The notes: generated by a model not told the origin, from the letters alone. A stretch of DNA of 64,000 nucleotides from Hyphococcus aureus (GCF_042643165.1 NZ_JBHRSH010000002.1:744001-808000); one strand, 5' to 3'; numbered from the stretch's first letter, positions 51,029 to 59,973 are shown. Program-made: numbers and translations.

Positions 51029-51157
51029 ATGATGCGCTACCTTACGCTTCTTTTGGCTTTTGGCCTGTTCCTGTCTTCCTGCGAAACCATCAAAGGGGTC
51101 GGCCGCGACATTGAAAACACCGGCGAAGCCATCGACGACGCCGTGGACAAGGACTAA
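51029..51157 (+). CDS. Entericidin-like small lipoprotein
   Basis: A 42-residue lipoprotein. The signal MMRYLTLLLAFGLFLSSC ends with the lipidated Cys at 18, followed by ETIKGVGRDIENTGEAIDDA, the entericidin A/B pattern of a short amphipathic helix. AGGGG precedes the first ATG; the second ATG (51032) could also be used. In enterobacteria these form a toxin/antidote pair, but alphaproteobacteria usually carry single copies of unknown role. A strong terminator follows within 40 bases. Confidence 0.85.
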   Translation: MMRYLTLLLAFGLFLSSCETIKGVGRDIENTGEAIDDAVDKD

Positions 51158-51193
51158 CGATTTTCCTTGAAAATCCGGCCCTTAAACGGGTTC

Positions 51194-51227
51194 AAAAAGC
51201 CGGCGGCTGAAAAGCCCCGGCTTTTTT
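51194..51227 (+). terminator. Intrinsic terminator after the entericidin-like gene
   Basis: AAAAAGCCGG pairs with CCGGCTTTTT around a 13-base loop, followed by more T. Confidence 0.85.
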
Positions 51228-51547
51228 ATTTGCCCGAAAGCGTGTTTGTGGCCTGGGCGTCGTGACGCCGGCGAACTTTTCCCCAACACGGCTGTAAGTG
51301 AGGCGAATCGGCCATCGTCACCGAAAAATAAGCGTTCTGCCCCATTCTGGCCGGGTTCAGCCTACAGCTTTGGCTGGCCTTGCAGGTTTGGGCCGCTAAA
51401 ATGCAAGGCGTCTCGGCTGTGAGTCGGCATCCGCTTGGCAAGGCGGGACAAGATAGGTCGGATATGATGGGAATGCGGCCGACAAGGGTTTGAGCGTGCT
51501 AGCGGGTTGGGGATCAGATGCGAAAACTTCATTGCGGGGACCGGACG
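51228..51547. other. Intergenic region, no gene recognised
   Basis: About 320 bases between the terminator and the MipA/OmpV start. Short frames on both strands have no protein-like character. Presumably it holds the MipA promoter; TTGGCA near 51434 with a poor -10 is the only candidate I see. A structured RNA is possible but no long stem was found. Confidence 0.4.
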
Positions 51548-52654
51548 ATGAGTAGAAACGAAGTTCGGCGCGGCGCTCGTCCGGCAAAATGCGCTGCGGC
51601 GCTCGCCATCATTTTATCGGGCAGCCTGGCGCTGACAGCTCCGGCGCTGGCGCAACGCCAGATCGACGATCCGAATTTGAGCCCAATGCTCTTTGGCCCC
51701 ACCACCAAGGACGAGCGCGAGAAACTCCGTCAGGATCAGCGCGAACAGGAAGAAGCCGCGCTGATAAGCGCCGAACAGGACCGCGACGCCAACACTCTTG
51801 ACGATCCTAAAGTCCGTCCGCTGATTTTCGGCGAGGGCTATGACGAGAATGACCCGGTCGCCGCACGCGTCACGCTGGGCGAAAAAGATAACAACCGGGG
51901 TTTCTTTGGCGCCCTGAACTTCCTCATCCCGGAAGAGACAAACCTGTCGCTTGGCGTCGGCCCGATTTACAAGCCGGACTATTTCGGCTCGGACGATTAC
52001 GAATTTAACGCCGACCCGCAGGTCTATGTGAAATTCCGCAACTTCGTTTTTCTCGACGATGACGGCGCCGATTTCGGCATTATCGGTTTCTCCCGCTTTC
52101 GCGCAGGGCCGTCGATCAAAATTCGCGGCCGCCGCGATCAGGATGACAACCCCGCCCTCGCCGGTCTTGGCGATGTCGGCACGACCTTCGAAATGGGCGG
52201 CTTCGTTGCAACGAAGTTTCTCGACCGCTTCGCTTTCAAAGCGAAGGCGCGCCACGCCATCAAGACAGGCCATCACGGCACTGTGGTGGACGGATATCTG
52301 ACCGCCCTGTTGTTCCGCGCCGGACCGGTGTCGCTCGCCGCGGGCGGACAGGCGACATGGGTCGATGACAATTTCGCCGACGCTTATTTCTCAATCACGC
52401 CGGAACAGTCGGCGAATACCGGCGGGCGGCTTGGCGTCTATGATGTCGATTCCGGCTTCCGCGATGTCGGCGGCAGCGTCAACGCCTATATCAATATCGG
52501 TGATCGCTGGTCGCTGAACCCCTACGCCACCTATCAATATGTTTTCCGCGACTACGCCCGCTCGCCGATCATCGCTGATTATGGCGACCGCAACCAGTTC
52601 ACGTTCGGCTTCCACATCATGCGCGAATTCACCTTCGGCGGCACCGGGCAGTAA
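51548..52654 (+). CDS. MipA/OmpV family outer-membrane protein
   Basis: A 368-residue predicted outer-membrane barrel. It has a signal peptide (AAALAIILSGSLALTAPALA), a 70-residue charged linker containing two similar blocks, DDPNLSPMLFGPTTKDE and DDPKVRPLIFGEGYDEND, then the MipA/OmpV barrel starting SLGVGPIYKPDYFGSDDYEF and ending in alternating aromatic strands (QFTFGFHIMREFTFGG). I chose ATG 51548 (GGGGA seven bases upstream); ATG 51518 is in frame and also has GGGGA, so ten extra residues are possible. Family members scaffold murein enzymes or act as porins; its role here is unknown. Confidence 0.88.
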   Translation: MSRNEVRRGARPAKCAAALAIILSGSLALTAPALAQRQIDDPNLSPMLFGPTTKDEREKLRQDQREQEEAALISAEQDRDANTLDDPKVRPLIFGEGYDENDPVAARVTLGEKDNNRGFFGALNFLIPEETNLSLGVGPIYKPDYFGSDDYEFNADPQVYVKFRNFVFLDDDGADFGIIGFSRFRAGPSIKIRGRRDQDDNPALAGLGDVGTTFEMGGFVATKFLDRFAFKAKARHAIKTGHHGTVVDGYLTALLFRAGPVSLAAGGQATWVDDNFADAYFSITPEQSANTGGRLGVYDVDSGFRDVGGSVNAYINIGDRWSLNPYATYQYVFRDYARSPIIADYGDRNQFTFGFHIMREFTFGGTGQ

Positions 52655-52679
52655 GGCCTTTTTCCTGACATCAGGCACA

Positions 52680-52711
52680 AAAAAAGCGGCGCTTATCAGC
52701 GCCGCTTTTTT
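52680..52711. terminator. Bidirectional intrinsic terminator
   Basis: AAAAAAGCGGCGC (52680-52692) pairs with GCGCCGCTTTTTT (52699-52711), loop TTATCA. It lies between the convergent MipA gene and the methyltransferase-like gene. Confidence 0.9.
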
Positions 52712-52729
52712 GTAATCTGCGCGCTATAT

Positions 52730-53641
52730 TTATTCCGGCTTACGGAATTTCAGCGTCATGCGGTCGCTTTCACCGATCCCTGCCTCGTCAGCGCTCGACG
52801 GCGGAAGACGCCAGACAACGTCATCCGTCGTCGGACGGTCCGCCGGATTGGCGTTGATCTCGCTCGCTTCGACAAGCTCGAAACCGGCGTTTTCAAAAAG
52901 CGAAATAATGTGCGATTGCTTCACATAGCCGGCGTTGCCCACCGCCCAGTCGTCAGGCATGTCTTCCTGCGCGCGATGTTGCACAACACCGACAACGCCG
53001 CCGGGCTTGAGAACATCCATGAAGTCGGCGAGCGCTTCGGTGAAATATTTTCCGTCCTCTAGCCGGTTGAAATGATGGGCTGCGCGCATCATCAAAACGA
53101 CATCGGCGGTTCCCTTCAGACTGTCGGGCAGCGATCCGAGCTGGAAGGCGGCAGCCTCCGCGCCTTCTTCGCCGCGCATAGCGTCCACGGAGGCGATGTA
53201 ATCGGACACAAAGCTTTCCTTGCCCTTCAGATATTCTTCGCTTGAATAACGTCCGGGGAATTTCGACCACATGTCGATGGAGTAATCAGCGCCAATAAGA
53301 ACGCCGTCGGGTCCGAGATAGGGAACCAGAATCTGGCCATACCAGCCCGGCTCGCCCGGCAGCGTGTCGACGACGGTCATGCCCGGCTCGACGCCGAAAA
53401 ATTCCAGCGTCTCTTTCGGATGGCGATATGGATAGCGCGCTTTCACATCGTCCGCTTCGGCCGCCAGCACGGCGTCGAGTTTTTCCGACGCGGACATTGC
53501 GTCATGCTCCATGTCGCCATGTTCCATGTCATCGGCTGACGCCATTGTCTCATGGGAGTCCGCCGGCGCCGCATCGGACGACGTTTCCTGCGAACATGCT
53601 GCGAGTGCGAGCGCGGCTGCGCCCAGCATCAGATATTTCAT
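52730..53641 (-). CDS. Exported SAM-methyltransferase-fold lipoprotein
   Basis: A 303-residue predicted lipoprotein (MKYLMLGAAALALAAC, Cys16) whose mature part is a class I methyltransferase fold. After a His/Met/Asp-rich linker (DDMEHGDMEHDAM) come PKETLEFFGVEPGMTVVDTL, ADVVLMMRAAHHFNRLEDG and DVLKPGGVVGVVQHRA. The SAM-binding glycine loop is altered: VVDTLPGEPGWYG instead of VxDxGxGxG. SAM is not known in the periplasm, so the protein may be a repurposed binding protein or bind another ligand; the Met/His linker could hold copper. It is downstream of pntB on the same strand (56-base gap). Confidence 0.8.
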   Translation of the reverse strand: MKYLMLGAAALALAACSQETSSDAAPADSHETMASADDMEHGDMEHDAMSASEKLDAVLAAEADDVKARYPYRHPKETLEFFGVEPGMTVVDTLPGEPGWYGQILVPYLGPDGVLIGADYSIDMWSKFPGRYSSEEYLKGKESFVSDYIASVDAMRGEEGAEAAAFQLGSLPDSLKGTADVVLMMRAAHHFNRLEDGKYFTEALADFMDVLKPGGVVGVVQHRAQEDMPDDWAVGNAGYVKQSHIISLFENAGFELVEASEINANPADRPTTDDVVWRLPPSSADEAGIGESDRMTLKFRKPE

Positions 53642-53697
53642 GATGTTTCCCCTGTATTTTGCGGTACAAGCCGCCTCGTATGACGCTCAGCAATCCC

Positions 53698-55098
53698 TCA
53701 AAGCGCCTTGACGATTTCTTCGCACATTTTCTTGGCGTCGCCGAATAACATCATTGTGTTGTCGCGGAAGAACAGCTCGTTCTGGACGCCCGCATAGCCC
53801 GACGCCATGGAACGCTTGACGAACAACACCGTGCCGGCGTTTTCAACATCGAGCACCGGCATGCCGTAGATCGGCGAGGTTTTGTCGGTCTTCGCCGCCG
53901 GATTGGTGACGTCATTGGCGCCGATGACAAAAGCGACATCTGCTGTGCGGAACTCGGAATTGATGTCCTCAAGCTCGAAGACCTCGTCATAGGGAACCTG
54001 CGCTTCGGCGAGGAGCACATTCATGTGCCCCGGCATCCGGCCCGCGACGGGGTGGATGGCGTATTTCACTTCGACGCCTTCGGATTTCAGCTTGTCGGTC
54101 ATTTCCTTCAGGGCGTGCTGGGCCTGCGCCACCGCCATGCCGTAACCGGGCACGATGATCACCTTGTTGGCGTTCTTCATGATGAAGGCGGCGTCATCGG
54201 CCGAGCCCTGCTTGACCGGGCGGTCGTCATCACCGCCGCCGGCGGGCCCTGCATCCTCGCCGCCAAAGCCGCCGAGAATGACCGAGATGAAGGAGCGGTT
54301 CATACCCTTGCACATGATGTAGGAAAGGATCGCGCCCGAAGACCCGACGAGCGCCCCGGTGATGATCAGCGCCATGTTCTCCAGCGTGAAACCGAGCGCG
54401 GCCGCCGCCCAGCCCGAATAGGAGTTGAGCATGGAGACGACCACGGGCATGTCGGCGCCGCCGATCGGGATGATCAAAAGGAAGCCGAGCACGAAGGCCG
54501 CAAGCGTCAACAGGAAGAACGTCGTCCCCGACTGTTCGCCCGTCATCAGCATGCCGATAAAGAGCAGCATCAGGAGGCCGAGGCCGAGATTGATCGGGTG
54601 GCGCATGGGCAGCATGATCGGCTTGCCCGACATGTTGCCGTTGAGTTTTGCAAAGGCGATGATCGAACCGGAAAAGGTGATCGCGCCGATGGCAACGCCG
54701 AGCGACATCTCAAGGACTGAGCCCACATGGATGTGTCCCGGCTCGCCAATATTGAAGGCGCGCGGCGCAAGGAACGCCGCCCACGCGATCAGCACCGCCG
54801 CGAGGCCGACGAGAGAATGGAACGCCGCCACTAATTGCGGCATTGCGGTCATGGGGATCTTGCGCGCGATATAGGCGCCCGGAAACGCGCCAGCGGCGAT
54901 CGCCACCAGCACGAAGAACCAGGTGCCGATGCCTTTGTCTTCAAGCACGAACAGCGTCGTCATGACGGCGATAAACATGCCAACCATGCCGAAGCGATTG
55001 CCCTGACGCGCAGTCTCGGGGCTTGATAGCCCACGCAGCGCGAGGATGAAGAGAATGCCCGAAGCGACGTATAGGAGCGCTGGGAGATTATCAGCCAT
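53698..55098 (-). CDS. pntB: NAD(P) transhydrogenase subunit beta
   Basis: Membrane (dII) and NADP(H)-binding (dIII) subunit of the proton-translocating transhydrogenase. The 466-residue protein has about nine hydrophobic segments (about 1-260), then dIII with VIIVPGYGMAVAQAQHALKE, HPVAGRMPGHMNVLLAEA, VIGANDVTNPAAKTD and KRSMASGYAGVQNELFF. It uses the proton gradient to make NADPH. Third gene of pntAA-pntAB-pntB, 9 bases after pntAB. Confidence 0.96.
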   Translation of the reverse strand: MADNLPALLYVASGILFILALRGLSSPETARQGNRFGMVGMFIAVMTTLFVLEDKGIGTWFFVLVAIAAGAFPGAYIARKIPMTAMPQLVAAFHSLVGLAAVLIAWAAFLAPRAFNIGEPGHIHVGSVLEMSLGVAIGAITFSGSIIAFAKLNGNMSGKPIMLPMRHPINLGLGLLMLLFIGMLMTGEQSGTTFFLLTLAAFVLGFLLIIPIGGADMPVVVSMLNSYSGWAAAALGFTLENMALIITGALVGSSGAILSYIMCKGMNRSFISVILGGFGGEDAGPAGGGDDDRPVKQGSADDAAFIMKNANKVIIVPGYGMAVAQAQHALKEMTDKLKSEGVEVKYAIHPVAGRMPGHMNVLLAEAQVPYDEVFELEDINSEFRTADVAFVIGANDVTNPAAKTDKTSPIYGMPVLDVENAGTVLFVKRSMASGYAGVQNELFFRDNTMMLFGDAKKMCEEIVKAL

Positions 55099-55107
55099 GC
55101 TTCGCCC

Positions 55108-55584
55108 CTACCGTTCTTTTTTCTTGTACATGGCGAGCATTCGCTGGGTCACCATGAAGCCGCCGAAAATATTGACGCTGGCGAGCGCCACGGCCGCGAA
55201 GCCAAACAGCTTCGGCCAGAAGCTGTTGGCGGACTCGGAGAGATCCGCGCCGAGCGCGATCAGCGCGCCGACAATCACCACGGATGAAATGGCGTTGGTC
55301 ACAGACATCAGCGGCGTATGCAGCGCCGGCGTCACCGACCAGACCACATAATAGCCGACGAAAATCGCCAGCAGAAAAATTGTCAGGAGAAAGACAAAAT
55401 CGGAAATCGGGCTCGACGCTGCGATCAGCGCAAGCTGGTCGGCGATGTCGCGCGCCTGCGCTGCGGCTTGCGTCGCTGCGTCAGCATTGCCGCTGGCGTT
55501 CGCCGCCGCCGCTTCCGCGGCTTGCGCCGCCTGCTCTGCGGCCTTTGCAGCCTCTTCAACCTGTTCGCGTTTGTCGGCGGCCAT
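55108..55584 (-). CDS. pntAB: NAD(P) transhydrogenase subunit alpha, part 2
   Basis: Small membrane part of the alpha subunit. The 158-residue protein starts with about 50 residues of Ala-rich, probably coiled-coil sequence (EEAAKAAEQAAQAAEAAAAN), unusual compared with the family core. Three to four membrane segments follow, containing GYYVVWSVTPALHTPLMSVT, NAISSVVIVGAL and VNIFGGFMVTQRML. The extension may help attach it to PntAA. It lies 17 bases after pntAA and 9 before pntB. Confidence 0.93.
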   Translation of the reverse strand: MAADKREQVEEAAKAAEQAAQAAEAAAANASGNADAATQAAAQARDIADQLALIAASSPISDFVFLLTIFLLAIFVGYYVVWSVTPALHTPLMSVTNAISSVVIVGALIALGADLSESANSFWPKLFGFAAVALASVNIFGGFMVTQRMLAMYKKKER

Positions 55585-55601
55585 CTGGCTCCTCCAAAGA
55601 A

Positions 55602-56816
55602 TTAATCTTCATCCTCGGCGTCGGTCGTATCCTCCGGCGCGTCGTCCGGCTCTGCTTCAGCTTCGAGGACCGGTTCAGCTTCTTCTTTCGCTGCGAACGC
55701 CTCATGCACCACCGCGCCGCCACGGGTCAGCGTGATCGCCTTGATGATCGCGTCTTCCGGATCGGCGTCGAGCGATTTCGTATCCTTGTCGAAGAAGGCG
55801 GCGATGAAATTATAGATGTTGCGCGCGTAAAGGCTCGACGCATCCGCCGCCAAACGCCCCGGCACATTGTTGAAGCCGAGAATAGTGACGCCGCCGGTCT
55901 CAATCGCCTCACCAGCGCGCGACAATTCCACATTGCCGCCCGCCTCGACCGCTAGATCGACGATCACCGAGCCCGGCTTCATGGACCGCACCATGTCGGC
56001 GGAAACGAGCTTCGGTGCCGGGCGGCCGGGGATCAGCGCCGTCGTGATGACGATGTCCTGTTTGGCGATATGGCCGGCGACAAATTCCGCCTGACGGCTC
56101 TGGAAGTCCTGCGACATTTCCTTGGCGTAACCGCCTTCAGTCTCGGCTTCTTTCATCGCCTCTTCATCGACGGTGACAAAGGTCGCGCCGAGGGAGTTCA
56201 CCTGTTCCTTGGCGGCGAAGCGCACATCGGTCGCGGAGACGACGGCGCCGAGACGGCGCGCGGTTGCAATCGCCTGAAGTCCGGCGACGCCCGCGCCCAT
56301 AATGAAAACTTTCGCCGGGGCAATCGTGCCCGCCGCCGTCATCATCATCGGCAGCGCGCGGCCATAATAGGCGGCGGCGTCAATCACCGCCTTGTAGCCC
56401 GCAAGGTTCGATTGCGAGGAGAGAACATCCATGGACTGCGCGCGGGTGATGCGCGGCATCAGCTCCATCGCCATGGCGTCAACGCCAAGCCGCGCGTAAG
56501 CCGCGACAGAATCCGGGTCTTTATATGCGGAAAGGATCGCGATCAGTTTCGAGCCGCGTCCAATAACACGCAGCTCTTCGGATGACGGCGCAAGCACTTT
56601 GAGGATGATGTCCGCGCCCTGTGCGGCGTCCGCCGCGCTTGGGCTAATCGAGGCGCCGGCCGACTGATAATCAGCGTCGGCAAAACGCGCAGCCTCTCCG
56701 GCGCCGGACTGAACCACCACCGATGCGCCGAGACTAATGAATTTTTTGACGGTCTCCTGCGTCGCCGCAACCCGGGTCTCGCCGGACCGCGTCTCTTTCA
56801 GAACGGCTAGTTTCAT
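55602..56816 (-). CDS. pntAA: NAD(P) transhydrogenase subunit alpha, part 1
   Basis: NAD(H)-binding dI subunit, 404 residues. Visible are the opening MKLAVLKETRSGETRVAATQ, the alanine-dehydrogenase-like NLAGYKAVIDAAAYYGRALP, the Rossmann FIMGAGVAGLQAIATARRLGAVV, PGRPAPKLVSADMV and NVPGRLAADASSLYARN. A 30-residue acidic tail (EAEPDDAPEDTTDAEDED) extends beyond the family core; it may pair electrostatically with the helical extension of PntAB (inference). First pnt gene, preceded by a small COX IV-like gene 27 bases upstream. Confidence 0.95.
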   Translation of the reverse strand: MKLAVLKETRSGETRVAATQETVKKFISLGASVVVQSGAGEAARFADADYQSAGASISPSAADAAQGADIILKVLAPSSEELRVIGRGSKLIAILSAYKDPDSVAAYARLGVDAMAMELMPRITRAQSMDVLSSQSNLAGYKAVIDAAAYYGRALPMMMTAAGTIAPAKVFIMGAGVAGLQAIATARRLGAVVSATDVRFAAKEQVNSLGATFVTVDEEAMKEAETEGGYAKEMSQDFQSRQAEFVAGHIAKQDIVITTALIPGRPAPKLVSADMVRSMKPGSVIVDLAVEAGGNVELSRAGEAIETGGVTILGFNNVPGRLAADASSLYARNIYNFIAAFFDKDTKSLDADPEDAIIKAITLTRGGAVVHEAFAAKEEAEPVLEAEAEPDDAPEDTTDAEDED

Positions 56817-56843
56817 CAGACCTCCGGGGCGCGGAAAGCGGCC

Positions 56844-57074
56844 CTATTCGTGGTGCGAGAAAAACATCTTCACGACGACATGGGCGAGAATATAAACCAC
56901 GACCGCCATGAGGATCGCCATAAGGACGCCTGACCGCGTCACCAGCCCCGTGAAAAACATGGCCAGCGCCATGGAGAACGGAACGCCGATCTCGGTCGCC
57001 GCGCCCATAATCGATTCATAGGATTTCTTGTGCTCTTCGGCGTCTTGCGTGCGCTGAATGGCTTCGTCAGTCAT
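56844..57074 (-). CDS. Small membrane protein annotated in relatives as aa3-type oxidase subunit IV
   Basis: A 76-residue protein with a charged start (MTDEAIQRTQDAEEHKKSYE) and two hydrophobic segments (FSMALAMFFTGLVTR and GVLMAILMAVVVYILAHVVV). The short EHKKSYESIMGAATEIG part resembles the bacterial aa3 cytochrome oxidase subunit IV family. No oxidase genes adjoin: it lies 27 bases before pntAA and would be co-transcribed with the transhydrogenase, so a Pnt-related role is as likely as an oxidase one. The start is ATG 57074 after GGGG; the frame is open to 57155. Confidence 0.78.
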   Translation of the reverse strand: MTDEAIQRTQDAEEHKKSYESIMGAATEIGVPFSMALAMFFTGLVTRSGVLMAILMAVVVYILAHVVVKMFFSHHE

Positions 57075-57171
57075 GGTAACCCCGTATCTAGATTTTCCCG
57101 TCTTTTGGCGGAATTCAAGGACTTGGGCAAGTCTTCTCAGCCGCCATGGTCTCATCTATCGCGAGAGCGGT

Positions 57172-58227
57172 CTAGACGCCGAAACGCACCGGCCAGGCCG
57201 ATAACAAGGTTCTGAGCGCCGAAACGAAGGCCAGCGGCTGGTCCATCATCAGATGGTGATGCGCCTCGGGCATCATGACAAAGGGCGAGCGCCCGCGCGC
57301 CTGCTCCCTCAGATGGGAAATCCCGTCGCCGCCGGCGAACATGGACTTTTCCCCATAGATGAAGGCCAGCGGACACCGCGCCGCGCGCAGGAGATCGCGT
57401 TCGAAATGAATTTCAAAACCGCGCCGGTCGCCCGGGTCGAATTTCCAGGTCCAGCCTTCGCCTTTTTGCGCGCCGCATTCGGACGGTTGCGCCGGGCGCA
57501 GGCCCTCGCGGGCGATATAGTCAATTAAATAAAGATGTTCCGCCGGCTGGTTCGGAAGCAGCCTGAAGCGTTCAATCATTTCCTCTTTGCTGGGATAGAT
57601 ATGGGCGCTGCGTTTTTCCCCAGCCTCGTCGGGCTTGGGTTTAATGACGGTGTAGCCCTCATGGGGGTCTGGCACGCCGAGCGGCGAGTCCACCACCACT
57701 GCGCCGCCGAGCTTTTCGCCCTCTCGCTCCACGGCGGCGAGCGTCACCCACCCGCCAAAGGAATGTCCCACGACCACGGGCCGGCCCCGGGCGGCGAGGC
57801 CCGCCTTGTCGATCACCGCGAAAACCTCATCGACATATAGATCGAGGGAATAATCCTCCCGCCAGTCAGAATCGCCCATTCCGGAGAGATCGAGCGCCGC
57901 GACCCGGCGATTTTCCGAAAAGAACGGCGCAAATGGCCGCCACCAATTGCGATGCGCCCGGCCGCCATGGACGAAAAGCAGCCCGCGCCCGGCTTTCTCG
58001 CCGTCATCCTCGCCCCAGACGGAGTAGCGGATGCGCGCGCCAGCGACCTCCACCGCGCCCTCCTCGGACGGGGCGGCGAGCGCCTTTTCAAACCAGTCCG
58101 GCGCAGGGGGTTTTTGCCCGCCCAGCGCGCTCAAGGGGCGGATCAGGTCTTTTTGTTGCGGTTTCGCGTCGGGTTTCTTTTCGGATGTTTTCTCAGACAT
58201 TGGGGAGCGGCCTTCAGCTTCTTCCAT
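57172..58227 (-). CDS. Alpha/beta hydrolase
   Basis: A 351-residue serine hydrolase fold with a 45-residue polar N-terminal extension (EKKPDAKPQQKDLIRPLSAL). Core features are VHGGRAHRNWWRPF (oxyanion region), ALDLSGMGDSD, the nucleophile elbow VVGHSFGGWVT with Ser in GHSFG, FIYGEKSMF and the late histidines in MPEAHHHLMMDQP. Substrate unknown; epoxide hydrolase, haloperoxidase-like and esterase groups share this layout. The start is uncertain between 58227 and 58200. It ends 98 bases before the small gene heading the pnt operon, on the same strand. Confidence 0.88.
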   Translation of the reverse strand: MEEAEGRSPMSEKTSEKKPDAKPQQKDLIRPLSALGGQKPPAPDWFEKALAAPSEEGAVEVAGARIRYSVWGEDDGEKAGRGLLFVHGGRAHRNWWRPFAPFFSENRRVAALDLSGMGDSDWREDYSLDLYVDEVFAVIDKAGLAARGRPVVVGHSFGGWVTLAAVEREGEKLGGAVVVDSPLGVPDPHEGYTVIKPKPDEAGEKRSAHIYPSKEEMIERFRLLPNQPAEHLYLIDYIAREGLRPAQPSECGAQKGEGWTWKFDPGDRRGFEIHFERDLLRAARCPLAFIYGEKSMFAGGDGISHLREQARGRSPFVMMPEAHHHLMMDQPLAFVSALRTLLSAWPVRFGV

Positions 58228-58479
58228 GTCGATAGACGATCCTTCGCGGCAGGCAAAGAGCGCAATGTAGCGCGCCCGATCGCCGCCCCCTCCCGGCGTC
58301 CGGCCAAAAGCGCCGAGGCAAGCCCGTTATACATCGTAAACACTTTATTAATCCGTAAACAAATCATTACCCGCAGACCCGCTGAAACCGTTTCGTAATG
58401 ATACGGGTTAAACCGATCTTTACCTCAGTCAGCCATTTTCCTTCCCGCGTGTAATCTTTGTCAGAAGGGTCCGCCTCTC

Positions 58480-59967
58480 ATGGTGAAAACTATCCTAATC
58501 GTCGATGATGATCCGACGCAGCGCCGCCTGATGCGCGCTGTGTGCGAGAAAGCGGGCTACCCTGTCCTGCAGGCGGCGAATGGTGAAAGCGCCTTGTCGC
58601 TGTTGCAAAGCCAGCAGGGCTCTGAAGTTGCGCTGATGATGCTGGATCTCAGAATGCCCGGCCTTGGCGGCATGGAAACGCTGAAGCGCGCAAAATCATT
58701 CCGCGAAGACCTGCCCGTTATCGTCCTGACCGCGCAAGGCGGCATCGACACCGTCGTTGAAGCGATGCAGTCCGGCGCCGCAGACTTTTTCGTGAAGCCG
58801 GCCTCGCCCGAACGCGTCATCGTGTCGATCCAGAACGCGCTGAACATCACGACCCTTCAGGGCGAAGTCTCTCGTCTCAAGCGCAAGCGCGAAGGCGCCA
58901 TGGGCTTTAAAGACCTTGTCGGCGAGTCACAGGCGCTGCGCCATGTCATGAAGCTCGGCGAGCGCGCCGCAGCCTCGAACATTCCGATCCTCATCACCGG
59001 GGAAAGCGGCACCGGCAAGGAAATGGTCGCCCGCGCCATTCAGGGCTCGTCCGATCGCGCCGGCCGTCCGTTCATCACTGTCAATTGCGGCGCCATTCCT
59101 GAGAACCTCGTCGAAAGCATTCTCTTCGGTCACGAAAAAGGATCCTTCACGGGCGCCAGCGCCAAGCATGTGGGCAAGTTTCAGGAAGCCGACACTGGCA
59201 CCATCTTCCTCGACGAAGTGGGCGAACTTCCCGCTGACATGCAGGTGAAACTGCTGCGCGTTCTGCAGGAAGGCGAAGTCGATCCGATTGGATCGAAGCG
59301 CCCAATCAAGGTCGATGTGCGTGTTATCTCCGCGACCAATCGCGACTTGAGCGAAGAAGTCAAAGCGGGCCGCTTCCGCGAAGACCTGTTCTATCGTCTC
59401 AATGTTTTCCCGGTGGAGATCCCGGGCCTGCGCGATCGCCGCGAAGACATTCCCGCGCTGATCGATCACTTTATCCAGCGCTACAACGCGGAAGAACGCC
59501 GCGACGTGCGCGGTGTCCGTCATGAAGTGCTGGAAGTGCTGACGTCGTTCAACTGGCCGGGCAATGTCCGCCAGCTGGAAAACACGATCTTTCGCGCTGT
59601 AGTGCTTGCGGACAATCCCTATCTTTCCGCCGATGACTTCCCGCTTCTCGCCGACGAATTTCAGGCGGCGGGCATTGAATCAGGACCGCCGCTGCTCGGT
59701 GACGAAGCCGCACAGGACGCCGCAAATGAAGGCGCCAGCGTCGTCACGCGGCCGGCGGCGTCGGGCGCCGAGGCGGAAGTGGTCGCGATCTTCGACCGCG
59801 AAGGCCATCTGCGCTCCCTGCAGGACATCGAGAAAGATCTGATCGAACTCGCCATCGAAACCTATGAAGGCAAGATGTCCGAAGTCGCCCGCCGCCTCGG
59901 CATGGGCCGTTCGACGCTTTATCGCAAATTGCGTGAGCACGATCTGGAAATCAAACGCGCAAGCTAA
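58480..59967 (+). CDS. NtrC-family sigma-54-dependent response regulator
   Basis: A 495-residue activator with three intact domains. The receiver (1-120) has the phospho-acceptor at about Asp56 (MMLDLRMPG), plus the conserved acidic cluster, TAQ and VKPAS. The AAA+ domain (about 145-375) has Walker A GESGTGKE at 174-181, the sigma-54 contact loop GSFTGAS (221-227, Ser for Ala in GAFTGA), FLDEVG, the arginine finger region and the R-finger GRFREDLFYRLNVFP. A Fis-type helix-turn-helix is at the C-terminus (MSEVARRLGMGRSTLYRKLR). No histidine kinase adjoins, so it is an orphan here. Upstream AT-rich DNA contains a near-match to a CtrA site (58408-58422). Confidence 0.93.
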   Translation: MVKTILIVDDDPTQRRLMRAVCEKAGYPVLQAANGESALSLLQSQQGSEVALMMLDLRMPGLGGMETLKRAKSFREDLPVIVLTAQGGIDTVVEAMQSGAADFFVKPASPERVIVSIQNALNITTLQGEVSRLKRKREGAMGFKDLVGESQALRHVMKLGERAAASNIPILITGESGTGKEMVARAIQGSSDRAGRPFITVNCGAIPENLVESILFGHEKGSFTGASAKHVGKFQEADTGTIFLDEVGELPADMQVKLLRVLQEGEVDPIGSKRPIKVDVRVISATNRDLSEEVKAGRFREDLFYRLNVFPVEIPGLRDRREDIPALIDHFIQRYNAEERRDVRGVRHEVLEVLTSFNWPGNVRQLENTIFRAVVLADNPYLSADDFPLLADEFQAAGIESGPPLLGDEAAQDAANEGASVVTRPAASGAEAEVVAIFDREGHLRSLQDIEKDLIELAIETYEGKMSEVARRLGMGRSTLYRKLREHDLEIKRAS

Positions 59968-59973
59968 CGGATT

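Noticed and set aside
58408..58422. CtrA-like site TTAA-N7-TTTA before the NtrC-type regulator
   Set aside because: One half-site mismatches the TTAA-N7-TTAA consensus and such AT-rich words are expected in this promoter region; not enough to annotate.
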